Assembly (NCBI GenBank): GCA_905221605.1
Contig: CAJNDS010002121.1
Coordinates: 583,501-647,500 of the forward strand
Length of the DNA: 64,000 nucleotides
Source of the DNA: Symbiodinium natans
Taxonomy: Eukaryota; Sar; Dinophyceae; Suessiales; Symbiodiniaceae
Direction of reading: 5' to 3'
Position numbers and translations under genes: made by a program. Below are positions 20,501-30,640 of the stretch, one piece after another. The notes under the pieces were generated by a model, which worked only from the letters and a program-made list of their open reading frames with translations, did no database searches and had not been told where the DNA came from. Each line of letters begins with the position of its first letter. The first letter of the stretch is position 1.

Positions 20501-22220
20501 GGATATAGCACAGCACGTCGACGTGCAACAGGAGGAAGCAGAGGCCGCCAGAAGGTTAGCTGAGGTGGCCGCCAGTCCTCTGGCAAATCTTGAGTTTGTC
20601 TGCCCCTGGCACTGCAGCGCGGCAGCGCGTAAGCATGCGCAGGAGGAAGCAGAAGCAGCCAGAAGGAAAGCCGAGGTGTGCATGTAAATAGCTGCAAGGT
20701 TAACTGTCAGAGGTGTTCCCTCATAACGATTCGACAGGAGGAAGAGGCGGCACGAAGACAGCAGGCCAGTTAAGTTCTAACCTACGCCGTTCTGCTGCAG
20801 ACATGGCCATGTTTTCGAGGCTGCTAGACTAGTTGGTGATAGCGTGAAACATGGAACTTGCAACAGGAGGAAGCAGAGGCCGCCAGAAAGCTAGCTGAGG
20901 TGGCCACCGTTGCTGTGACAAATCTTGTTCTTGTCTGTTTTTGGCACTGCAGCGCGCAAGCATGCAGGAGGAAGCAGAAGCAGCCAGAAGAAAAGCTGAG
21001 GTGTGTATGCAGCTAGCTGCAAGGTGAATTGTCAGAGGTGTGTTCCTTCAGAACGAACCGGCAGGAAGAAGAGGCGGCACGACGACTGCAGGCCAGCCGT
21101 GTTCCAACCTATGCCGTTGTGTTGCCTGGGTTTGAAACCGCTAGATCAGCTGGACATAGCACAGCACGTCGACGTGCAACAGGAGGAAGCAGAGGCCGCC
21201 AGAAGGTTAGCTGAGGTGGCCGCCAGTCCTCTGGCAAATCTTGAGTTTGTCTGCCCCTGGCACTGCAGCGCGGCAGCGCGTAAGCATGCGCAGGAGGAAG
21301 CAGAAGCAGCCAGAAGGAAAGCCGAGGTGTGCATGTAAATGGCTGCAAGGTTAACTGTCAGAGGTGTTCCCTCATAACGATTCGACAGGAGGAAGAGGCG
21401 GCACGAAGACAGCAGGCCAGTTAAGTTCTAACCTACGCCGTTCTGCTGCAGACATGGCCATGTTTTTCGAGGCTGCTAGACTAGTTGGTGATAGCGTGAA
21501 ACATGGAACTTGCAACAGGAGGAAGCAGAGGCCGCCAGAAAGCTAGCTGAGGTGGCCACCGTTGCTGTGACAAATCTTGTTCTTGTCTGTTTTTGGCACT
21601 GCAGCGCGCAAGCATGCAGGAGGAAGCAGAAGCAGCCAGAAGAAAAGCTGAGGTGTGTGTGCAGCTAGCTGCAAGGTGAATTGTCAGAGGTGTGTTCCTT
21701 CAGAACGAACCGGCAGGAAGAAGAGGCGGCACGACGACTGCAGGCCAGCCGTGTTCCAACCTGTGCCGTTGCGCTGCCGACGTAGCCACGTGCTGGTTTG
21801 AAACTGCAAGATCAGCTGGATGTAGCACAGCACATCGAGCATGCAACAGGAGGAAGCAGAGGCCGCCAGAAGGAAAGCTGAGGTGACCACCAGTCTTCTA
21901 GCAAATCTTGGTTTTGTCTGTTCTTGGCATTGCAGCACATAACCATGCACAGGAGGAAGCAGAAGTGGCCAGAAGAAAAGCCGAGGTGCGCAGTGCTGGC
22001 CGTGTTCGCAACCAGCAACAAAGTGAACTATCATGCGTGGGTTGTGGTGCTCCACAACGAACTGACAGGAGGAAGTGGCGGCACGAAGACTGCAGGCCAG
22101 TCGTGTTTCAAGCTTCGTTTTTGCTCCACACGTGGCACTGCTAGATTACATTGCTGGAGTTAGCATTGCAGTTTGAACATGCAACAGGAGGAAGCAGAGG
22201 CCGCTAGAAAGCAAGCTGAG
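17564..22220 (+). CDS. Micro-exon array: about 43 exons coding a charged helical repeat
   Basis: Each roughly 325-bp block has three exons, all in phase 0: X (33 nt, EEAEAARKLAE, GAG|GTGGCC), Y (33 nt, EEAEAARRKAE, GAG|GTGTGC) and Z (27 nt, EEEAARRLQ, CAG|GCCAGT). Every X, Y and Z except 17564 and 18340 follows AG with a G as first base. X starts: 17564, 17886, 18235, 18578, 18913, 19229, 19564, 19880, 20216, 20531, 20867, 21183, 21519, 21850, 22188. Example first trio: 17564-17596, 17674-17706, 17762-17788. Introns are 62-102 nt. Joined, they give about 14 repeats of 31 residues plus 11 (about 445 residues), with i/i+4 Glu-Arg pairs typical of single alpha-helices or coiled coils. The long unspliced frames through the block are not the product, in my view. 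No telomere-like repeats occur inside. Joining is inferred. Confidence 0.7.
18758..21765 (+). repeat. 1303-bp higher-order repeat inside the micro-exon array
   Basis: Blocks repeat every 651/652 bp, alternating two variants (TTTTTCGAGG vs TTTTCGAGG; GTAAATAGC vs GTAAATGGC; GTGTGTGCAG vs GTGTATGCAG), so the true period is 1303 bp. Copy starts are 18758, 20061 and 21364 (partial), nearly identical. Blocks left of 18758 and right of 21765 are diverged. Confidence 0.95.
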
Positions 22221-22586
22221 GCGTCTTTGCCTCTGCAATCGTGTTGCAAATCCTCCTGTCTCCCGATTGCAAACACTTTTTGACGCCGGCTTGACACAAC
22301 ATGTGGGCAGTTTTCTACGCCATGGTCCCTGTGGGGCACCCTAAATACGAGGCTCCGTGCTCTGATAGAACACCATAGTTTAGAGCGAACCCCATGACCA
22401 ACAGAAAGAGCGATTGGCGAGTTGTTCTCCGCAAAATCCGAACCCCCAAAAAACTCAAACCTTCACAACCCCAAGCGCCAAACCCTACATCCCCGAACCC
22501 CTAACCTAACCCTACAAGCCCTCAACCCTAGAGTTGAATTCCTTTGGACCCCGGTGTATCATGTTCCTTTGTGGGTTTCGTGGCAG
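22221..22586 (+). other. Intron-like stretch after the array
   Basis: It starts GCGTCTTTGCC (GC donor) after the last X exon, has unique sequence to about 22430, then CCCTAAA-like degenerate repeat before the next acceptor. No further feature seen. Confidence 0.4.
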
Positions 22587-22638
22587 GAATCGACCCAGAC
22601 AGCAGGCAACGCTCTCTTCCCTCTTGTGGATGCGTGGG
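22587..22638 (+). CDS. Candidate exon
   Basis: CGTGGCAG|GAA opens ESTQTAGNALFPLVDAW and ends TGGG|GTTTAGGG in phase 1; the donor is a repeat heptamer. G plus the first two bases of the next exon (22950) make Gly, so the join is in phase. Confidence 0.65.
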
Positions 22639-22949
22639 GTTTAGGGGTTCAATGTTTGGGGGTTTAAGGGTTCAGGGCTTCGGGCTCAACCCAAAACCCG
22701 AAACCCTGAACCCTAAAATCCGAATAGTTGTGGGTTACCACCCTTTTTTTTTTGGGGGGGGGGAGGGGGGTGGGAGGGCTTCCGGAGCCTCGTGAAGGCT
22801 TGAGCCTTGCTTCAATGCACATCCGGAATGCAACTTTGGTGTGTAGGGTTTAGGCCTTAAGGTTTCGGGCTTAGGGTTTAGGGTTTAGGGTTGGGGGTTT
22901 GGGGTTTGGGGTTTAGGGTTTAGGGTTTAGGGCGGAGGGCTTGTGCCAG

Positions 22950-22993
22950 GGGATGGCAACATCCACCCTGCCGAGGGTCTGGAGGACCTGAAG
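22950..22993 (+). CDS. C-type exon, copy 1 (44 nt)
   Basis: TGCCAG|GG then DGNIHPAEGLEDLK, ending AAG|GCAGCC (GC donor). First member of the tandem exon set C-A-B. Same length and phase as copy 2 at 26383. The adjoining A exon (23895) starts in phase 0. Confidence 0.65.
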
Positions 22994-23894
22994 GCAGCCG
23001 CTCCCTAGCCACGGCCAGAAGCCCGCGAGCCCTCATACCCAAGCCCTAAACCCTAAACCCTATACCCTACACCCTAAACCCTAAACCCTACGGCCCTTAA
23101 GCCCCTGAGCTCCCAGACCTGCTTCGTGTCATGGAATTCTTCAGGGACTTGACTAGTTATCACTACGCCCTAAAGTTCAAGCCCTGAGCCTCAAGTCCGA
23201 AGTTAAGCCCAGTCTCTGCGGTACAGGCTTTGGGGTCTGCGGATGTTGGGGCATCTTTTCTGAGGTTTTAGGGCATCTTGCAGCTTTCGTAGGCTTTGGC
23301 AATCCCTAAACCACACCCTAAAATCCTAAAGCCCCCACAATCCCTAAGAACCGCAAAAGCCCTTTTGGGCTTGGCATAGGTGCTGACAAGGCAACCTTGA
23401 ACCACTTGAAGCCTTCTGTGACCACATCTCACGCACTTCGCTGGGGACTCGCTCAGCACGTGTCGCGCGGTATCTTCGGGTTGAACCCTAAAAACCTAGA
23501 CCCTCAGAGCCTTAAAATCTGTCCTAGAAACACCCAAAGGTGAATCCCCCTCAAACGTCAAAACCTCAACCAGTAAACTCTAAACCCCTACCCCAAGAAC
23601 CCCTCTGTAAACCCTGAACCCTGATCACCTACACCCTTGCGGCTGCGCCCTGCAAGCCCTGAACCCTTCAAAAGCTAGCGACCCCCCACCCCTCATACCT
23701 TCAGCCCTGCAATCCCTACACCCTGCAGCCCTACAATGCTACACCCGCCCCCCCAACTTAAACCCTAAGCCCCTGTCACTGAAACCCTAAACCCTAAACC
23801 CTAAACCTTAAACCCTAAACCTTAAACCCTAAACCCTAAACCCTAAACCCAATACCCCCCCCAACCTAAACCCCCGGGGGGTTTACGAACGCAG

Positions 23895-23929
23895 GCGGGT
23901 CTCCGGGAACTCCTGGAGGACACCTTCAG
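23895..23929 (+). CDS. A-type exon, copy 1 (35 nt)
   Basis: ACGCAG|GCG...TTCAG|GTGCCC encodes AGLRELLEDTF plus AG. The G opening the B exon completes Arg. Identical length in all four copies (23895, 27024, 32107, 34719). Confidence 0.7.
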
Positions 23930-24081
23930 GTGCCCTGGGCTTCCGGGTTTAGGGGTTTAGGGTTTAGGGGTTTAGGGGTTCAGGGTTTAGGGCTTAGGGT
24001 TGAGGGTTTAGGGTTCCGGGAGCCCGCCCAGCCTAGGGAATTGTGCAACGCCTTGGGCGTCAGGGAGCGTAGATGGGTCAT

Positions 24082-24194
24082 ATACTACTATTTGCTTAAG
24101 AACCCCAAAAGAATAAAAAGTAGTAATTCCCATATTGCCCTTAATAAGGAAGAACATTTTTCATTTTTTCGGTGTTCTTAAGCAATTAGTAGTC
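24082..24194. mobile_element. MITE-like element, family 9
   Basis: TACTACTATTTGCTTAAGAAC and its near-complement GTTCTTAAGCAATTAGTAGT bound a 70-bp AT-rich interior. One copy seen in the window. Confidence 0.65.
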
Positions 24195-24499
24195 TAGTGT
24201 GTTTTCAGTATGTGGGTTGTATAGGAGAGTGGATGGTGTCTGTACAAGGCACATAGAGTATGTAGCTAAACCCTTAAGCCCGCAACCCAAAAAAACTGCC
24301 CGGAGCCTTATGCCGCAAAAGCAAGCCCCTACAACCAAACAACCCCGAAAGCCCTCAACCCTAAATCCAACATGAACCTGGACCCATAACTTCACGAGAC
24401 CTCTGCACCCTAAGCCAAGAAACCGTTGCTCCCTAGACCCTGAACCTTCCGAAGCCCTGAATATCACGAACAACAAACATAAGCAAAAGCAGTTGCAGC

Positions 24500-25110
24500 A
24501 TTGCATAATCTGTAAACCCTAAACTCCAAGCTTTAAACTCTAACGCCCCCAAACCCTGAACTCTAAACCCCAAAACCCTAAACCCCAAACCCGTAAACTC
24601 TAAAACCCTGACCCTAAACAACCCCAAACTCTAAGCCCCAAAACCCTAAGCCCTCAACCCTAAACTCTAAACCCCAAAACCCTAAACCCTTAACCCCTTT
24701 GCCCTAAATCCCCAAACCCCCAAAACCCCACAACTAAGCCTTAAACCCCAAAACTCTAACCTTCGAGTTCTTAACCCGAAAGCCCCAAGACCCCTAAACC
24801 TTAAATCCGAAGCCCCAAAACCCTGAGCCCTAAACCCCAAGCCCCTAAACACCAAGGCCTTAAACCCTAAACCCCTCATCCCCTGAATCTCTACAACCCT
24901 AAACCCCAAAACCCTAGACCCCACACCCCGAACCCTAAGCCCTAAACCCCTACACCCTAAACCATGAGTCCCTAAACCCCCAAATTCCGAAACCCTAAAC
25001 CCTACGACCCTAAACCCCAAGCCCCTAAACCCCTAAACCCTGAACCCTAAACCCCTAAACCCCTAAACCCCGAACCCCTAAACCCTAAACCCCCTAAGCC
25101 CCCAAGCCAA
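24500..25110 (-). repeat. Degenerate CCCTAAA/CCCCAAA block
   Basis: About 600 bp of CCCTAAA, CCCCAAA, CCCTGAA and CCCTAAG variants. The long minus-strand frames here (GFRVxGF, GLGF) are translated repeat, not genes. Confidence 0.85.
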
Positions 25111-25378
25111 AGCCCCTGGACCCTAAGTAGGGCCTCGACCCTGATTTTGGCTTGCGATTTCTGGTTTCTTGAGGCTTTAGGGACTGGATTTGGGGTTTGG
25201 GTTTACGGATTCCTGATTTGGGGATTTAGGGTTTGGGGTTTAGGGATTCAGGGTTCAGGGGTTTAGGGTTTATGGCTGTAGGAATGTATGGTTGAATGGC
25301 CTTAGTAAGTCTGGCTTGGGAGCGTTTGGCACTGCAGGGCTTGTGGCTTTAAAGAGGGCCTCCAAGCGAGTCTCGAAA

Positions 25379-25412
<34 letters not shown>
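25379..25412 (+). repeat. Poly-C run
   Basis: More than 30 consecutive C. The upstream frame at 25292 is open through it but gives only a poly-Pro tract. Confidence 0.95.
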
Positions 25413-25413
<1 letters not shown>

Positions 25414-25526
25414 AAGTCCTCCAAGCCCTGAAGCCATAAAGCCTAAACTCCTTGCACCCTCACCCCCTGAATCCTAAGCCAAAGACACCCTAAACCCTAA
25501 ACCCTAAACCCTAAACCTCAGAGAAG

Positions 25527-25570
25527 GTCTGGGGCGCTCACGGATGCCCTCGATTCACTCCCAGAGGAGG
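25527..25570 (+). CDS. B-type exon, copy 1
   Basis: GAGAAG|G then SGALTDALDSLPEE and ends GAGG|GTTGCG (phase 1). The first G completes the Arg begun in exon A. Phase 1 fits the GC start of C copy 2. Confidence 0.7.
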
Positions 25571-25616
25571 GTTGCGAGGGGTCGGTTGTGTGTTAAGCTT
25601 TGGGGAGCTTAAATGG

Positions 25617-25694
25617 GGGTTTAGGGTTTAGGGTTTAGGGTTTAGGGTTTAGGGTTTAGGGTTTAGGGTTTAGGGTTTAGGGTTTAGGGTTTAG
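25617..25694 (+). repeat. Interstitial telomere-like tract (TTTAGGG)n
   Basis: About 11 exact units, downstream of the B copy 1 exon. Confidence 0.95.
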
Positions 25695-26210
25695 CGGTAC
25701 ACCGCCGTCAAATGAGGTTTTCCGAAATTGGGGGTACCTTATTGGGGTCCTTTGAAGATCTGTATCGGGGGTCCCCTCTTTTTTCATAAACCCCATTTCG
25801 GGACCCTAGAATGCAAGGTCCAGTAACCCCTAAACCCTGAAGCCCCAGGCCCAATACCCGGCACCCAAAACCCGAAACCAGCGTGAATCCCTATAAGCCC
25901 CAATGTAGCCCTAATCCAACGCCCTAAACCCTCAACCCTACCCTTGTTCTCAGAACCCTCAACTCCCTTTACCCCCCCCCCCCCCTCCCCCACGTCCCAA
26001 CCTTTTCTACAATGCGCTCCCTATATAAGGCGCCAGGAACTCGAACAACCAATCTCGAAACCCAAAACCCTAAACTCTAAGCCTACTCCTTCCCTAAATT
26101 GCCTCTTATATGTTTGAGCCCTCCGAATACAACAGAGCAGGGGCTGAGCGACTCCCTGAGAAACCAAAACGTCCAGGATCCGCCAATGATCCCGCCAGCG
26201 GTTGCGGCAG

Positions 26211-26246
26211 GCTTCCCCCGAACTAATGGCCGCGGGGGCTAACCAG
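26211..26246 (+). CDS. Candidate exon (36 nt)
   Basis: TGCGGCAG|GCT...CAG|GTTTCC encodes ASPELMAAGANQ in phase 0. Good splice sites, but its phase does not fit between B copy 1 (phase 1) and C copy 2, so it may be alternative or false. Confidence 0.35.
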
Positions 26247-26382
26247 GTTTCCCGAAATACCCCTGAAGTTTCCCTTTCGTCGACCGCTTTGAAGGGTTGT
26301 AAAGGGCATATAGGATTTTCAAACCTGTAAACCCTAAACCCTAAGCCCTGTTAACCGCCCCCGTCAGCACATCCTATGCCAG

Positions 26383-26426
26383 GCAGAGACACCTGCGAGG
26401 CTGCAGAGGATCTGGGAGACTTGAAG
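26383..26426 (+). CDS. C-type exon, copy 2 (44 nt)
   Basis: TATGCCAG|GC then RDTCEAAEDLGDLK, ending AAG|GCATGT. Same length, phase and GC donor as copy 1. Confidence 0.65.
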
Positions 26427-26769
26427 GCATGTTGGGGGGGTTTCGTCCGATCTCAACACCTGAGCGATTGAGACCCTAAACCCCTGAGCCCTAAACTCCT
26501 GACCCCAACCACCCTAAACCCTAAACCCTAAACTCGGGACCCCAACCACCCAAACCCGTAAGCCCTAAGCTCCAAAATCCTGTTGGGCTCCGGGCAAAGG
26601 GCTTCGAAACTCAAGTGCCCAGATCCCCGACCGAAACCTGCTGACCAAAAACATCTGAACGCAGCAGCTTTGCACCCCGAACCTCTTGGGGTCCTGCCAT
26701 CAGGGTTAGGGTTTATGGTCTAGGCTCTAGGGTTTAGGGCGTAGGGTCTAGGGTTTAGGGTACTATCTA

Positions 26770-26838
26770 GAAAAGGGAGGCGAAAGCTGCATGTCAGGCC
26801 TTCAGGGACGAGCTTAGGTTTGCTTCCCCTCAGTACCG
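26770..26838 (+). other. Possible exon
   Basis: An open frame reads REAKAACQAFRDELRFASPQ then YRIN. A short exon after GTCAG| (AFRDELR) is possible. Splice limits unclear. Confidence 0.3.
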
Positions 26839-27023
26839 CATCAACCCCCCCTAAACCCTAAAACCGCAAGACCCAACTCCCCTAGACCCCCCTCAAGCCC
26901 TAAACCAGAAAATCCGCACACCACCAAAAGCCCTCAAGCCCCAAACCCTTACCCTAAGCCCTAAACCCAAACCCCTAAACCCCTAAACCCCAACCCCGAA
27001 ACCCTAAGAGTTCCCTGAAGCAG

Positions 27024-27058
27024 GCCGGTCTGAAGGAGCTCTTCCAGGACACCTTTAG
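27024..27058 (+). CDS. A-type exon, copy 2 (35 nt)
   Basis: AAGCAG|GCC...TTTAG|GTGACC encodes AGLKELFQDTF plus AG. Phase matches C copy 2 before it and B copy 2 after it. Confidence 0.7.
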
Positions 27059-27772
27059 GTGACCCGGCTGTAAGTTTTGGGCTTGAGCGTTCAGATCTTG
27101 GGAGGCCCCAAACCCTAAACCCTGTACACCCTAAACCCTGTACACCCTAAACCCTAAACCCTAAACCCTAAACCCCCGATTTTGGAGCTTTGGGCCTGGA
27201 ATTGCTAATCTTCCCCAAGCCCCAAGCTCTAAAGCCTAAGCTTGGAGTTTTGCGTTTGGAGTTGCAAGCTTTTTGGGTTTTGCGTTCTAGGCAGGAAACT
27301 TGGCAGCAAACCCTGAACCCAGACCCCTGGGAGGATCCAAAAGATAGATCACGTTAAGGGTTTTTAAGACCCCACAGTATAGTACTACGTGGGGGCTCTC
27401 TTTTTCTTAGGGTAGCTACACGTTCCCTTAACAGCGGCCCTTAAATGGGGCCCGCTTATATACCCCTTATATACCCTATGCAAATTAAGGGCCCATACTT
27501 CAGAACCCTTTAACGGAGGTAAAGGACCATATCAAGGGCCCATGTAACTTCCCTTAGATTTTTGGATACTTGAAGGGGTCTGGGAATCTAAGCCCTACGC
27601 TGACAACCCCGAAACCTTCGAACCTCCGAGCATGCACAGAAACCCGGGCCTTAACCTGAGAACCCAGAATGCTAAGTTTAAGGTTCAGGGTTCAGGGTTT
27701 AGGTTTTGTTCACCTAAACCCAAAAACCAAGACGTAGGGCAGGTGGAACCTTTGCCGAACCCTTGCACTGAG

Positions 27773-27819
27773 GTCTGGGGCATTGGCGGATGCGCTCAAC
27801 TTGCTTCCAGAGGCCCGGC
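27773..27819 (+). CDS. B-type exon, copy 2
   Basis: CACTGAG|G then SGALADALNLLPEAR, ending at CGGC|GTGGCT (phase 1) or earlier at GAG|GCCCGG. Confidence 0.65.
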
Positions 27820-27870
27820 GTGGCTCTTGCAGCTCCATGATGGTCTCACTCAGGGGTAGCCTACCTGCAG

Positions 27871-27890
27871 GGGACGGTGCTATCACACAG
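27871..27890 (+). CDS. C-type exon, copy 3, truncated
   Basis: CCTGCAG|GG then DGAITQ, ending CAG|GCTTGA. It aligns with the start of C copy 1 (GGGATGGC vs GGGACGGT). If read to full C length it meets a TGA, so it is either shortened or broken. Confidence 0.35.
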
Positions 27891-28381
27891 GCTTGACAAA
27901 AGGGGGGACCACTATACTAAACCCTGTAGTCCCCAAAATCCTCAAAACCCTCAAGCCGCACTAAAGCCTGAAATCCCCATGGCTCAGAGTTCGGGGCCCT
28001 TTCTTAGTCTCTGGTACAACAGACCCCAAAAATGAGATCAAACCTCAACCCCGAACCCTGAGGACCCCATTTGAAAGGCATCGTGCTCGCAGGGAATGCA
28101 TGAGGTACCCTGTCGAAGCCCTTGAAGGGTATCAATAGGCTTAGGAGCCTGGAGCGGGTGTGCCGAAAAGCCTGGCTTGCGGGAGACGGGTCAGCGTGTC
28201 CCCGGAAACCCCTGGGAGGATCCAGAAAGTAGATCCCCTTTTAAGGGTTGATAAAGTAGGCTAGGGTACGAATTGGCGGTTCTACTTTGTGGATCCTCCT
28301 CGAATTTTGGGGCCCAGCCGCTCGCATCAGTCGCCTCCCGAGGCAGGCAGGTCGTGCTTGTTTCGGGGAGTTTGTTGCCCT

Positions 28382-28492
28382 AAGGGTCCATGTACCTCAT
28401 TATTATAGACTTGGGCCCCAAAGACACTATATAGGAGGTGCTTTAAGGCCCAAGTATTCCGTACTAAGGTACATGGACCCTTGGGGTTGCAG
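28382..28492 (+). mobile_element. MITE-like element, family 1 (best copy)
   Basis: Terminal inverted repeats AAGGGTCCATGTACCT / AGGTACATGGACCCTT, 111 bp overall, with an inner pair (cttgggcc / ggcccaag). No coding capacity. Copies at 1051, 11218 and (diverged) 31247-31406. Confidence 0.85.
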
Positions 28493-28714
28493 ACCCGGAA
28501 GGGAACTCGACACCGCATCTTTCTGCTTTTGCTGGGTGCAAGCTTGTCGGTTGCTAGTTGAGACGTAGATCCCTTGGAGTGTTAGATACGTTTGGAATCT
28601 GATTCTTGGGGTGTGGGGGGGGGGGGGGGGTAACAAACTTGTCGAATCTTACTCGGGAAGTAGGGCTGAGAATCCCTCGGACCGAGTTCTGTTGGCATCA
28701 TATTTCTGCCACAG

Positions 28715-28778
28715 AGAGAGCACGGATGACGCAGAATGAAGTGGAGGAACGCTGGACTCATGACATGGCATTCTTCAG
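28715..28778 (+). CDS. Candidate exon, helical
   Basis: TGCCACAG|AG then RARMTQNEVEERWTHDMAFF and AG|GCGCTG (GC donor, phase 2). The next candidate starts 31 nt later with A, giving Arg, in phase. An alternative is that the frame runs on unbroken to a TAA at 28894. Confidence 0.5.
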
Positions 28779-28809
28779 GCGCTGTGCTGAGAACAACTGC
28801 ATGATGCAG

Positions 28810-28892
28810 AATGGCCAGAATTGCAATAGAGGAGGGCCGGACTGCACAGATGGCGGAGAACGCATGGCTGTGGAGGGAGAAGGATGCCGCGA
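28810..28892 (+). CDS. Candidate exon, helical
   Basis: ATGATGCAG|A then MARIAIEEGRTAQMAENAWL and WREKDAAN. Strongly coding in composition. The 31 nt separating it from 28715-28778 begin GC and end AG, shorter than any normal intron. The right limit is uncertain (a GA donor after GAGAAG is possible). Confidence 0.5.
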
Positions 28893-29132
28893 ATAAACCC
28901 TAAACCCTAAACACTAAACAACCCTGAACCCGTAGGGTTTAGGATGCACCCCTTTCCCTCGAGCTTGAAGCCCTGAAGCCTTGCACCCGACACCTCTGAT
29001 CCGCCCTGAGCCCTGACTCCCTCCCTCCACCCGGCTTGGAGGCGCAAACCATGAAGCCTCGTTTCCCCCAAACCCCGCCCTAAGCCCCCCTAGACCCTCA
29101 ATCCTAGACTCCGAAACCCTTTGCAGCCCCCC

Positions 29133-29225
29133 TACTAGGATGGGCTAGTACACCCTATGATCCCTTAGAAGGGCCCTTTGAAGGGTTGATTTTCGGGGAT
29201 TACAAGGCCGAATAGCCCATCCTGG
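29133..29225 (+). mobile_element. MITE-like element, family 3
   Basis: CTAGGATGGGCTA and TAGCCCATCCTGG ends; interior ccctatgatcccttagaagggc...ggggattacaaggcc matches 36121-36265. Confidence 0.75.
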
Positions 29226-29478
29226 TAAAGCAAAGAGCGGGCTGTCTAGGAGGCGCCTCCTCCCATGCAGCCGCCGGCAGGAGGCCCGCACAGGGACGTG
29301 GAGCCCAGCGAATTGACTCATTGAAGGGTGAAGGGTTTAGGGTTTAGGGTTTAAGGTTTAGGCTTTAGGGTTTAGGGTTTGGGGTTTAGGGCTTAGGGTT
29401 TAGGGTTTAGCGGATGAACCCGGGATGGTTGAAGGGCATACGAAGTCGGGGTTTCCACACAAGTAGGGGTTTTGTTCT

Positions 29479-29738
29479 ACCCTAAACCCTAAACCCTAAA
29501 CCCTAAACCCTAAACCCTAAACCCTAAACCCTAAACCCTAAACCCTAAACCCTAAACCCTAAACCCTACACCCTACACCCTACACCCTAACCCTAACCCT
29601 ACCCCCTAAACCCTAAACCCTAAACCCTAAACCCTAAACCCTAAACCCTAAACCCTAAACCCTAAACCCTAAACCCTAAACCCTAAACCCTAAACCCTAA
29701 ACCCTAAACCCTAAACCCTAAACCCTAAACCCTAAACC
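29479..29738 (-). repeat. Interstitial telomere-like tract (CCCTAAA)n, 260 bp
   Basis: About 37 units, the longest heptamer block in the window, with a short inner patch of CCCTACA and CCCTAA variants (29571-29610). It ends immediately before a short open peptide LRELEAQ and a GTGGGG donor at 29761. Confidence 0.95.
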
Positions 29739-29772
29739 GTTACGGGAGTTGGAGGCGCAGGTGGGGGTTTAG

Positions 29773-29856
29773 GGTTTCGAAGACCACGGGCAGCATGAGC
29801 TGACAAGTGCACGTCCGAATCCGGGCGATAAAGCCATAGCCACTATAGTCCTCCAT
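29773..29856 (+). CDS. Candidate exon (84 nt)
   Basis: GGGTTTAG|GGT, an acceptor formed by the repeat itself, opens GFEDHGQHELTSARPNPGDK then AIATIVLH, ending CAT|GTTGGG in phase 0. No stop. It joins in phase to the exon at 29950. Confidence 0.55.
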
Positions 29857-29949
29857 GTTGGGTTTAAGAGGGCGGTTTAGGGTTTAGGGTTTAGGGTTTA
29901 GGGCTTCGGAAACCCTAAGCCCCCTTGTCCACCCCTGTTGGGTGTCAAG

Positions 29950-30006
29950 AGCTGGAGACTTGCCAGACACAGCGAAGTAAAGCAGCATAAGTTGACTGCA
30001 TCTTTC
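29950..30006 (+). CDS. Candidate exon (57 nt)
   Basis: GTCAAG|AGC opens SWRLARHSEVKQHKLTASF, ending TTC|GTGGCG, phase 0. Basic amphipathic peptide. Confidence 0.5.
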
Positions 30007-30194
30007 GTGGCGGGCCCATAAATCCCAAGCGGTTTAGGGCTTAGGGTTCGAAATGCCGAAATGCCAAGGCTGGCAGTCTAAGAGTGTTTTCAGCCAGTAT
30101 GGTCCTCTTGGTAGCCCAGTGGCACCCTTTTGCCCTTTTCGTGGTTCAAGGTTCCCTTATAAAGTAGCCAACCAAAAACGTGCACCCTTTCCAA

Positions 30195-30255
30195 AAAACA
30201 TGCATATATATATATATACATATTATATATATATAATCATAATATATATATATAT
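30195..30255. repeat. AT-rich microsatellite
   Basis: TA and ATAATA runs. It sits inside a family-5-like repeat (GTAGCCCAGTGGCACCC.. from 30108, returning as GGTTACTGGGTTACCAAG at 30256). Confidence 0.8.
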
Positions 30256-30310
30256 GGTTACTGGGTTACCAAGTCCTTACAGTATAGAGTTGAGGGTGGA
30301 CTAGTGCCAG

Positions 30311-30440
30311 ATAGCGAAGCGGAAGCATGTGCAGCAAAGCATTTTCAGGAGATGGCAGCCTTGCCATCCACACGAAGGCCAGGGACGCTGGAAGTTGTTC
30401 ACCCAGACTTCGGGATTAAGACCCAAGGCTTTACGACCCG
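30311..30440 (+). CDS. Candidate exon, two open frames
   Basis: After GTGCCAG| two frames are open: phase 0 reads IAKRKHVQQSIFRRWQPCHP, and the frame starting with two bases reads SEAEACAAKHFQEMAALPST. The first fits the phase of the preceding exon; the second looks more like the helical exons. I cannot choose. Confidence 0.4.
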
Positions 30441-30585
30441 AAACCCTCAGGTCTAAACCTCAAGCTAACCCTACATCTGAATTCTCGTCTTTCCGGCTCA
30501 GGGGTGTAGGTCTTAGGGTTGAGGGTTGGGTCCCTCTCCTAACACCCAAACCCTAGAACCCTAAACCCTAAACCCCCACCCGAAG

Positions 30586-30640
30586 AATGCGAAAGAACTG
30601 GATCCCTGAATTATTTTGGGAACTGAGAAGGGCCGTTAAG
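30586..30640 (+). CDS. Candidate exon (55 nt)
   Basis: CCGAAG|A then MRKNWIPELFWELRRAVK, ending AAG|GTAGGG, a good GT donor. Clear coding composition, phase 2 in and phase 0 out. Confidence 0.6.

Noticed and set aside
19049-21348. Repeated 60-111-codon frames on both strands in the array as genes
   Set aside because: They cross the proposed introns, recur only because the DNA is tandemly repeated, and the shared parts across diverged blocks are just the 33/33/27-nt exons.
24433-25020. Minus-strand GFRVxGFR-rich proteins
   Set aside because: They are direct translations of the CCCTAAA/CCCCAAA repeat in one frame.
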